Below, piece after piece: positions 12,201 through 24,200 of a stretch of 64,000 nt of DNA. Source of the stretch: Owenia fusiformis (taxonomy: Eukaryota > Annelida > Polychaeta > Sabellida > Oweniidae); the NCBI GenBank assembly GCA_903813345.2, contig CAIIXF020000004.1, positions 16,291,513 through 16,355,512 on the forward strand, in the 5' to 3' direction. Both the position numbers and the translations under genes were made by a program. The notes under the pieces were generated by a model. That model made no database searches. It was not told the origin of the DNA and was given only the letters and a program-made list of their open reading frames with translations. Numbering within the stretch: the stretch's first letter is position 1; every line of letters starts with the position of its first letter.

Positions 12201-15200
12201 GCATTGGTTATGCATCAATGTTATTTTAAGGACTATAATTAAACTTCTTTTTAGTAAGTCACGTGACACTCTAAATTTAGAAATCTACGAAGAAATTTGG
12301 TTACTGGCGAACCTCTCAGCAATTTAATGAACAATCGTCAAAATAACATCTTTATCGTGAGTATTTCTACACAGGTATTTGCTCCATTTGTTCATTATTG
12401 TATATTTTCTCATTAAAGCACAAAATATTACCAGGGACCCCGGGAACAATCTAAGATTGCGTTTCGGAGAGAGGCCTGACTTTAAGTTACACATAGCTAG
12501 GCAAGGTGTGTCCAATTCCACCCAATCAGCACAGGGTATGAACATTGCATGATACTAACTAGTCTTAAATGCACTCCAGGTCATTTTTAGATTACATCAT
12601 TTCATAATGTCAATTTGGCTGTTTAGTTGTTCAATTCACTCCCTCATCTCTTGTATATACAACCAAAAATAAGACTGAACACTGGTGAATCTACTTAAAG
12701 TTCTGACATGTGTACTTTATAAAGTTTAAACAAGCCCATGAGAAAAATGTCACATGGTTCATGCTTTAAAATGTAAAACAGAGTTAAAAAGAGTGTTAAG
12801 GAATAAAGTAAACAGGCATGTAGTCAACACTCTAAATTGTATAGAAATACAAGAAAATTCATTCAAATCTGAGAAGATTGTATAATTATCATGACTAAAA
12901 CAGCCTAGAAAGAAAAATTAAGACTAGGATTTATACACTTATAACATCTTGTAATTTTAGACTCAACAGACAAACATACTCTGGTGACGACAACAGTTGA
13001 ATAATCATCATGGCTGAGAAAAGAAATGTGGATTTGTTGAACCTGCCACTGGCAACAATTGACATGACTGAGGCTTTGGAAAATCCTGAGAAAATAGCAC
13101 CAAAAGTTGTAAAAGCAATGGAAAATGAAGGATTCCTCTACTTGAGAAACATTCCTGGGTTTAAGCCTGATGAATTATTGCAATGGACAAAATGGTTCTT
13201 CAATCTGCCCCTGGAGACAAAAATGGCAATATCGAAGAAATGTTTCAAAGAGGACAATTTGAATAGCTTCAGAGGTTACTTTCCAGTAATTCCTGGAGGG
13301 CATTCCCATAAAGAGGCTTTCGAAACGGGAAGTTTTGGTGATTTCGATCCTGTGAAGCAACAGAATCAAAAACTGATCAATGGCCGTCCATTGATGCGTG
13401 ATGTCACCTCTGAAGGAAACAGTTGGCCAAACACAGGAACTTCCGATGATGAAATCTACAGAAAAGTCATGGAGTATAACTATGATATTTATCGCAAGAC
13501 AGCGAGCCAAGTTCTCCAATTGATTGCAAGAGGTATGGGACTTGATCCAAACTGTTTTGATTATATGTTCAATCCATCCCCCCTTGCAACTTTAAGACTT
13601 ATCCATTATCCAAGCCGCGTGAATTTTCCCCCCGAGGAAATCCCTGATGAGGCCAGAGATGGGGATACCCTTATTACAACAGGAGAACATGCTGATACAA
13701 CATTCATTACCCTCCTTGCAACATTCGAAAACTGGGGGCTACAAATGCTGCAAAATGATACATGGGTTGATGTTCCCCCGATACGAGATGGTCTCGTTAT
13801 GAACATTGGGGCTTTAATGACGGATTTATTTGGCGGTCGATTAAAATCAACAATGCATCGAGTGATTGACCTGGGTGAGGACCGATACTCTGTTCCATTT
13901 TTCTATGAGCCTCAATTCGACACAGACATAAGTAAAACATTCGATGGAAAAGAGATTGAAAGTATTGGACGTTACCATCGGTACGGTCCGTGGATGTGTA
14001 ACAGAACCAGCCAATTTAAAGAATATGCTACAACGGATTTTGGTGTACTTGACTAAAACAATTCAACAAAATATTACACAAGACTTTTGTAACACATTAT
14101 GAATGTGTCACACTGATAAAACTGTATATGGGTATATGCACATGTTTACAAAAGCTCACTATGTAAGCTAAAAATTACACATACACCATTTAGGGGTGAT
14201 GCCCAAAGTTTGACAGTTGTGAATTAATTTCTTCTGATTGAACCCCCCAAAATCTTCCTTTTCCCTCCCCCCTAAACTAGCTCTGTTCTGCCACAACTGT
14301 TGGCAATTTTACATTTTGAATACTCTACAACTACTAATGTATGGTCACTTTTGAAAATTCTCTTCTTTTCAACATGGAAAATCCTCACTTCAGCAAATCC
14401 AGGTGTCATTTATATATGGTCATTTCTGTGTGATTTATATTTTATGTTTTAGAATATGAGTGTTTTAAAACCCCCACTTAACAAATATTAAACTCTAAAT
14501 AGGCGATACACGGAAAATAAATTAATTTCACTGGAATCAGTTTTCCAATATTAACAAAAACATGATGAAAGAAAAATTCAACCGAGACAACCTCTTTTGA
14601 CATGACCCATCATGACACAGCTCTTATGTCATGTAGGTACAAATAATATTTGTTATCTAGACATTGAACATACATGTCAATATAAGACAATGTAATTCTA
14701 GCCCAAGGTTGAATTGACTTTGAAACATACCGATGTACGTGCAGTAGAACATGTGTAAGTGGAACACCCTTTGGACCACTAAAAAGTGTTCCATTTGGGA
14801 GGTGTTCCACTTTCACAGGTTCATTAACATGGAGAAGATGGGTCAGGGAACTTTAAAAACATGGTTCCACTTGTGAGGTGTTCCATTTACAGAGGTGTTC
14901 TACTGTACATGTACTGGCATTAAGGTAATTTCTAACTAGGACACTCCCCTTTTAGGAGAAAAAGCCACGCATATAAAGTAAAACCTGTCTAATCCAAACA
15001 CTATTGGGACAGACCAAAAGTGTTCAGATTAACAAGTTTCTTCACATTTCAAGTTTTTCTCTATATGTGAGTCTATTGGAGATAACATTTGAACCAAGAA
15101 AAAGTGTTCACATTAAGATGTGTTTGGATTAGAGAGGTGTTCAGGTATATAAAGGTTTCACGGTATCCATCTACATAAATACTATCCACAAAATCATTGT

Positions 15201-18200
15201 AAAGTACATGTACCTTTGCACAAATCATATCTTACAAATCTTAATGCATTTTAAAGACTGATTATACCTTGATTATTGAAAATGTTAAAAAATTGCACAT
15301 GCATTTTTGTATCTTGTTATTTTTAAAGTCTGCAAATAACATGTTAAATATGTAACACCTATGCATTGACTAAAATAAATATATCTACATTTGAAAATAG
15401 TTGGTTTATCGCTAGCTTAATATCAGAAACATATTGAAATGTTAGATAATATATCATGGGACCCATTATGTGGTTAACTTAGCAGTACAACGTACAACTT
15501 GGCAGCTCAATGTACCCATTAGTGAAGCTTTCTACCATGGGCTTACTTCACGATATCAATGTCCATTTTTAATAGTGAACAACATCATACATAATGAAAG
15601 ATCTTTATTTAGTGAGTAAAATTGTTATAAGCCTTTCACATGTACAAAATCAAAATTATTGAAAAATAAAGTCTACTTGAATCTTCTCACGTGCAAAATG
15701 TGAATAACTGTAAGAACATTATTATAGAAGTCTGATATATACTTTCAAGTCCGTTCACCATTTTTCTTTCTTTTAAGTCTTTAGACATGCAATTCTCATG
15801 CTATTTTTTAGTAGTAGAATAGAATATTAATTTCATTATGACTTTGATATCATGGTTATAAAATCTGATCACAATATAGCCCCCAAGGGAACTATAATAC
15901 CCAATAATTGTTTTGCATCATAAATAAATAGTTGTCTTTTTATTTATTTATTTTGATTTACTGTAGATAGTAGATAAATGGTACTGCCAAGTTATTTCTA
16001 GGTTGGCATGCATTCTGCATTATCAAATTTACTAAAATTTCATTCATTCGTGGGCGACATCTGCCTTACGTTGTAATAGAATGAAATGGAAGTTGACACA
16101 TGAAAGTACAATGAAATAACAAGATATCCATTGTGAAAATGCCACAAGTTTTTCTCCCAAAATGTAGAAATATAGTCGATTCGTTCTTGGAGTTGAAAAT
16201 AAGAACTAAACCGTAGGAGCTTGTCTAGTTTCTATGTTGCTTTGAATGAATGAATGTACCTGTAAAGACTGGGATATGATTTCATTGGAAATGGTGATCC
16301 CCCATATTTTTACATCTCCCATTGGTAGAGCCCGCAATAATAACTGTACTACTTGTTTTAGCCTCAATTCTTGTATTGGTACCCTCTATTCAACTTCATC
16401 AATTTTTGTAACAAGGCTTTTACATGCAAATGACACCACCTGCCATTTGTAAAGATGCAGATCCCCACTATTGTATAACATGTGAGGTAAACAGGGGTAT
16501 GTACTGTGTGTAGAAGCTTTATCAAATATATATGAGCCTCACCATAGGAAAACCTGTTTTATCACAAAAATTTTAATTGTGCTACAGAGCCAAAAATGTG
16601 CCCAAGATTAGGAGGAAAATGTGCTAGGTTCAAATCAGTCTTTTTGAGTCTATATCTGCAAGGAAAAATTGTTAAGACACCAGCCATGGCTCATTTGAAA
16701 GGTCTCTTTGTGCTTTTAAAGATATAAAAAAATCAAAATCTTGAAAAAATCTGTGATAAGACCCCTTTTCCTGGCCTGGCTCATATACCTTATGTGATAT
16801 TCTGGAACCAAACTCACCAGCTGGAATATGCAAAGGTTATCTCATGGACATAGCAAATATAAGTAAACATATACTAAAATCCCAAAACTGGCATGGCTAT
16901 TTCGAGTTAAAAGGAGAAATAACACTCATATGAACTCATTTTCAGATTCAATAGAAACAAACTTCTGTAGAAATGTCATTACCTTGTATCTTTCCATGCC
17001 GGTGCTTCCGCTTCCGTTCCACTGGATGAAAGTGAGGCCAAGGTCAAGGATGAAGACATCGTCAGAGTTCAAACTCTCCCTCAGTCGGGGAACCTAAAAA
17101 AAATTTAGTTATAAGTAAAATGGAGTAACACTGTACCTCTTCAACACATATGTAAAAAAATGAATTCACACTGTACCTCTTTCGCGCATATGTAAAATGA
17201 ATTCACACTGTACCTCTTTTCGTGCAAATGTAAAATGGAGCAACATTGTAACTCTTCAACACATATGTAAAATGTAAAATGGAGCAACATTGTACCTCTT
17301 CAACACATATGTAAAATGTAAAATGGAGCAACATTGTACCTCTTCAACACATATGTAAAATGTAAAATGGAGCAACATTGTACCTCTTCAACACATATGT
17401 AAAATGTAAAATTGAGCAACATTGTACCTCTTCAACACATATGTAAAATGTAAAATTGAGCAACATTGTACCTCTTCAACACATATGTAAAATGTAAAAT
17501 GGAGTACCACTGTACCTCTTCAACACATATGTAAAATGGAGTACCACTGTACCTCTTCAACACATGAAAAAGGGAGTAACAATGTACCTCTTCAACACAT
17601 GTGTAAAATGGAGTAACAATGTACCTCTTTTGCGCATATGTAAAATGGAGTAACAGTGTACTTCTTTTGCGCATATGTAAAATGGAGTAACACTGTACCT
17701 CTTCAACACATGCGTAAAATGGAGTAACAACGTACCTCTTTTGCGCATATGTAAAATGGAGTAACAGTGTACTTCTTTTGCACAAATGTAAAATGGACTA
17801 ACACTGTACCTCTTCAACACATGTGTAAAATGGAGTAACAATGTACCTCTTTTGCGCATATGTAAAATGGAGTAACATTGTAACTCTTTAGCGCATATGT
17901 AAAATGGAGTAACATTGTACCTCTTTAGCGCATATGTAAAATGGAGTAACATTGTACCTCTTTAGCGCATATGTAAAATGGAGTAACAGTGTACCTCTTC
18001 AACACATGTGTAAAATCGAGTAACAATGTACCTCTTTTGCGCATATGTAAAATGGAGTAACACTGTACCTCTTTAGCAAATATGTAAAATGGAGTAACAT
18101 TGTACCTCTTTAGCGCATATGTAAAATGGAGTAACAGTGTACTTCTTTTGCACAAATGTAAAATGGACTAACACTGTACCTCTTCAACACATGTGTAAAA

Positions 18201-21200
18201 TGGAGTAACAATGTACCTCTTTAGCGCATATGTAAAATGGAGCAACATTGTACCTCTTCAACACATATGTAAAATGGAGTAACACTGTACCTCTTTAGCA
18301 AATATGTAAAATGGAGTAACAGTGTACCTCTTCAACACATATGTAAAATGGAGTAACACTGTACCTCTTTAGCAAATATGTAAAATGGAGTAACAGTGTA
18401 CCTCTTCAACACATGTGTAAAATGGAGTAACAATGTACCTCTTTTGCGCATATGTAAAATGGAGTAACAGTGTACCTCTTCAACACATATGTAAAATGGA
18501 GTACCACTGTACCTCTTCAACACATGAAAAAGGGAGTAACAATGTACCTCTTCAACACATGTGTAAAATGGAGTAACAATGTACCTCTTTTGCGCATATG
18601 TAAAATGGAGTAACAGTGTACTTCTTTTGCGCATATGTAAAATGGAGTAACACTGTACCTCTTCAACACATGCGTAAAATGGAGTAACAATGTACCTCTT
18701 TTGCGCATATGTAATAAAAAGGAGCAACATTGTACCTCTTTAGCGCATATGTAAAATGGAGTAACATTGTACCTCTTTAGCGCATATGTAAAATGGAGCA
18801 ACATTGTACCTCTTCAACACATATGTAAAATGGAGTAACACTGTACCTCTTTAGCAAATATGTAAAATGGAGCAACATTGTACCTCTTTTGCGCATATGT
18901 AAAATGGAGCAACATTGTACCTCTTTTGCACATATGTAAAATAGAGTACCTCCTCAACATATTGCTAAAATGGAGTAACACTGTACCTCTTCAACACATA
19001 CATGTATGTAAAATGGAGTAACACTTACCTCCTTGATGCGAATGTTGCCCTTGGAGCCATTGAATTTGAAGAGACGTGGCTTGTATTCCTCTGGAGTGAC
19101 CTTGTTGAACCCGGAATCAACACCTCCTCGCATTGTCCTGAAGTAAAATGAAGTTAATTAACTCATAGGGATGGTCTCCAAATGTTTTCAACAATAATGG
19201 AAAACCAAAATTAATTACATAATCTAGTTGAAAGCCCATGTTTAAACCTCACCCCTCTTTACAAGAGCAAATCTGAAAATGTTCATTAGCATTTAAATTA
19301 TTCACAATAACTTTCACCCATGAAAATGTCATATCCTCCCCTTACAAAATCAATAAAGTATTTTAAAACGTCTGACATGTTCTCTTAGCAGTACAGTGTA
19401 TGTTGATAACAGATCAATTTGAACTTTTACATGGTCTTTATGAAGCATGTTACTGAAATGTGGCAGAGCAGTACAATGGTTCAAAACTCATATCACAATT
19501 TGGAGAATATTTACATTGGTTCAATCCATCCATAAGACCAAGTAACAGTATTATTTTTATGTTTATTAAATAAATAATACAAACATATTAATGGAATTAA
19601 TAGAGAGGTTTCTCAAAACAGTTTATGGCTAAAACATATCAGCAACAGCATCTATTTTAATTGGTCTGCTATGCATAATTCTGGTGAATGCGTTAAAGAT
19701 TTTGGATATGTTGAACTAATAAAAACATTGTGCAAATCCTCATTAATCAGGCCCGTAGCCAGGATTTGCCAAGGGGGGTTCATTTTCAAAAATTTCCAGG
19801 GGGGTTCACATTTGACAATTTTGGCCCAAATATGGCTAAAATCACTTGATGAAAAACTGCATGATTTTGAAATAATTTTTGGCCAGGGGGGGGTTCACCC
19901 GAACCCTGCCGAGCTACGGGCCTGCAGTAAAATGAACAGATTAAAGGTATGTGTTTGCTGCAAATTCTACATTATACATTAAGTAATGGTGGCAACAGTT
20001 GTGGAAAACAAAATTTATTTTTTGTAAGATGGGCAGGGATGAATGTTGAATGTACACGTACTTAGGTGAAGGGGGTAAGTATCAATTTGCAAGATGGGAG
20101 ACTGTCATGTTCATACTGTTAGGGGAAGGGTGTCAATGTTAGTGGAATCTATGTGAATGACAAACTAATATTCTATGAGGGGGAGGAAATAACTGAAATT
20201 GACTCTGTATTTATAACTCCACAACTGTCAACTCATAAACTTCGTCTCTATGGGTCAACCGCATGCAGTTTGTCTATTCTACTATCATATATTATGAGTC
20301 TCATGCAATTCTACCGCACATGCAAGGCTAGGTGTCTCATTAGTGTTACTAAACTATGGGTTTTAATTATGGGCATCCCATTGCATCATATCTTCCCTGA
20401 CTGGTATGTTTAAATGACAAAGAGGGACGTTTATGATATGTCCATTAAATGTGTGAAATATGCATGATCCAAGAACGATTATATCTCAGGGTTCCAACTT
20501 TTTTTATTTTTTTTTATTTTAATCTCCAAGCAATTTGATCAATGCTGATTTCTCCGGCAAAGAACGTGCAAATGAACTGCAATAAAGATCCATACTAATG
20601 TCTTGATCACTTGTTTGGTTTTTAAAATGGAAACAAGACCAGAACTCACCATTTAAATTCTGAAGTACAAAATGACAGCTGCTTAAATTTGAATTTTGTC
20701 ATGAATACACGGCTCCATATATGGCAGAATATCGAGTTGGAACCCTGGGAGCAGCTCCAATCTTACCAGGAGTGTAAAAGGGAATTTAAAAAGGGAATAG
20801 AAAGCACACTTACTCCATTTGCTTAAAGTAGCCGCAGAATAGCGCACTCTCGTGACCCATCACCTCGCGATGCTGAACGGGTTTGTCATCAAGATAGGTG
20901 TCTAACTCAACTGTTTTATACGCTGCCGTACCATACTCATCCTGTAGCAAGGAGCCAAAGGTCAGAAATAAGCATGGGATAACTTTCAGCCTTGATAGTA
21001 GGGAAGGATATGATATCTTCGCCTTCCTTAGATATAATATTATAGTCTTTGTATGTTCATCAATGGTCAGAAATAAGCATGACATAATCTCGGCTTGATA
21101 TTAGGAAAGGATATGATATCCTGGCCTTCCTGAGATATGGTTCTAATCCTCATTTATTTATCCAGTGTAGCTTTATAGTATTTCAATCAGTCAATGGTCT

Positions 21201-24200
21201 GGCATGAGCATAAGATAATCAGAAGTCAGACACAAGTGTTGGATAATTTTAAAGGCTTTGATAAGTGGTGGATATATTCATATCCTTTCCCCTTTACTAA
21301 TATTCGTCTTGTAGAAGAAGCTGGATACAGAGGGGATGTGGGCAATAATTTCATGTCCAAATAAGGAATTGTCACAGGTTGAGAAAGCTCCACCTATTGG
21401 ATGAAAGCATTAGTAGAAGCTTACTTTAGTAAATTAAATAACCAGCACCCTGTAAACCAACAATGAGAAGTTATCTATTATTTTCTGTGTAAGGAGGTTA
21501 TGTAATTTTACCATGTAGGAAATTATCATAATTATGACATCTATATGCTTAAAACGGTTGATACAAATATGTACAGTTACACTTAGAATCGAAACAACAA
21601 TACCATCTATTGGCCAAAATCTTTTACTATTCTTAACTTATTTCACATTTATAATATGACGACAATCAAACATTTTTTCACATATAGATGTCAGATGTGC
21701 AGACTTATTCCCATCTCAATGGATTCTTACTCAAATGTGTTGAAATAACTTGAAAATAGTTCCGACTCATGGCCACACACTTCCCGATATTGGACGGCTT
21801 TGTCATCAAGGAATGTATCAAGTTCTACCGTTTTGTAAGCGGCAGTTGCATACTCATCCTATCAAATCAGGTGAAATATCAGTAATATGCAAAAAAGTAG
21901 AACCCTATGAATGCAGGCAGGGGCAGGATATGATATCCTTTCCCTCGTTTAAATTTCAGAAAATAGTCACACATAAGCATTGGATAAATCTGTGAATGTT
22001 ATTCTATACTTTTTCTCATTAATCACATTAATGGCTTATTAGTTTTTGTTTTGACTTTTTTTCTACTTTGGTTACGCCCCAGCATCAAGAGCCACTGGTT
22101 GGTCAATATTATATGCCATTCTTACATTTGGACATTACATAAGCAAACTGCTCACAATATCAAGTATTTCCTGTACACATGAAATAAGAATAAACTCAGT
22201 ATTTCTTTTAATTATAGAGCTACCTAAAGGTGGTGCCACTAACCTGTGAGCTATATCGGCCAATCCAGAAGTGGACATCATACTCGACGGATTCCTCATC
22301 CAGGTATTGCTGTAACATAAATCATGACATACTATATTTTTTCAATATTCATAAATAAAGGTACCTCAGCGGGAGATATATATATATATCACCCGCTCAC
22401 CTCAGATATCAATTATATTCCCGCATGTTATTTACCTATAACACTACTAAGTATGGGATAAATTTCAATATTCATAAGGTAGTCTGATGTATTAAGTGTG
22501 TCATAGATTTAATGAAGAATGCCGATGTACAATGAACAGGCAATAAAGACCAAGTAATAAAACCAAGCAAAAAAAGTCAAACAACAAAGACCAAGCAAAT
22601 AAAACCAAGCAACAAACATCGCTCAAGACATGGCAACAATCACCAAACAAGGCAACATGACAAAATGTCACTACCTAGTTGCTCATAATATTATGAGTTC
22701 AATCTAAAGTCAGATTTGAACTTTTAAGAACTTGTATATGAAATTTTTAAAAAATTGGTCAATTTGAAGAAAGTTGAACAATACTTTTTTACCTTGAGAA
22801 GGTCAATGAAGGTCAAGTCTTAAAATAAAAATCAGTTCTTAATTTCTGAGAACTTGTATATGATTTTGAAAAAATGGTCAATTTGAAGCAAGTTGAAAAA
22901 AGAAGAGAAGGTCAAATCTTAAATCTAAAGTCAGATTTGAAATTCAGAAAGCTTGTAGAGGATTTTGAAAAAGTCTGTCTTAACAGGTTTTGTTGAATTA
23001 TTGGAAGTTGTAAGAATTTGTTACAGATACCGGATGCCAACCACCAACTGCCAACCAACAACCACCAACTGCTGCCATAAAAAATGGAGACCATCACCAT
23101 GTTTTATGGCATAACAACAAATACAAAGCAATCAACAGAGCCTTAGCAACATAGACAAGCTAAATGGATAAATCAAATGCAATATTTTGCGTCCATCAAT
23201 TAGTTTCCCTGTGAAACTGATAATCATATACATAGTATGACCAATACATAGTGTTATCATCATATGCACAGTATCTTGTATGCAGACCAATACATGGCTC
23301 TAGGGCCTTGTTGAAAATTGCAAATTAGTGAATTATTCATGGTAAGATAATTACTAATAGAACCTAGCACAGCTTGTTGTATTTACTACATACAGGCATG
23401 GTATATGAGATACATACAGGTTGTTCATTATTTGTTAATGGGAAAATGCTCTCATTTCTATGAGGCTTGGAATCTCCAATGTCATATTGCTAAATATGGC
23501 ACTTGGTGAGCAGTATTGTACACTACAATACACAGAATGGAAGATTGTGTTACAGATATACAAGTGTAACTATCTATTACAGAGAAAATGGTTGCAATAT
23601 CAATATCAAGGTTAAGACATAACAAGAATTAAATCACTTTTTGTGTCTTGTAATATTACTATACCGCATCTAGCCTGACAAAAACACTGCTGCCATCTAT
23701 ATCCATAATCTATATCAAAACTGATTTCGATCATTAAGTTTTGAAAATTGAACAGGTTGGTGAAAGAGTGACGAGAATCTTTTAAACCATTACATCCACT
23801 TATGTTATTTTTGGCCATAGCAAGGCATGAGGCAATCATTACCTCACCAAAATTTCACTGAAAGGACGATTCTCGGTTTGGAGAACAGTCTCCTGGGCTA
23901 ATAATTTTTTTCATGAAAAATATAGAAATATTACCCAAATTAAACTATGAATATTCAAAAGAGGACATTTAAATCTACAAGATGTAAAAATAACAAATTG
24001 GTCTGAAGCAGGGATAATGCTCAATTAGACCGATTCAATAAAATACAAGTCTCGATTTGGGGAAAGAAGTTCATCAGTGTACTACACTAATATTTTTTTG
24101 CGAAAAATCTAGAAATATTACCCAAATTAAATTATGACTATTCAAAAGAGGACATTCAAATCTATATTATGTAAAAAAAATCAAATTTGTCCGAAGCAGG

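Noticed and set aside
13175-13806. Minus-strand open frames inside the dioxygenase gene
   Set aside because: Shadows of the plus-strand coding sequence; no domain of their own.
13010-14056. Bacterial contamination as source of the intronless dioxygenase
   Set aside because: The flanks on both sides are continuous with the gelsolin intron and host-type repeats, and the start lacks a bacterial ribosome-binding site.
17432-18804. Several minus-strand open frames with repeated HFTYAQKRY-type units
   Set aside because: They lie in the 37-bp intronic minisatellite; frames switch with unit length and vanish at variants.
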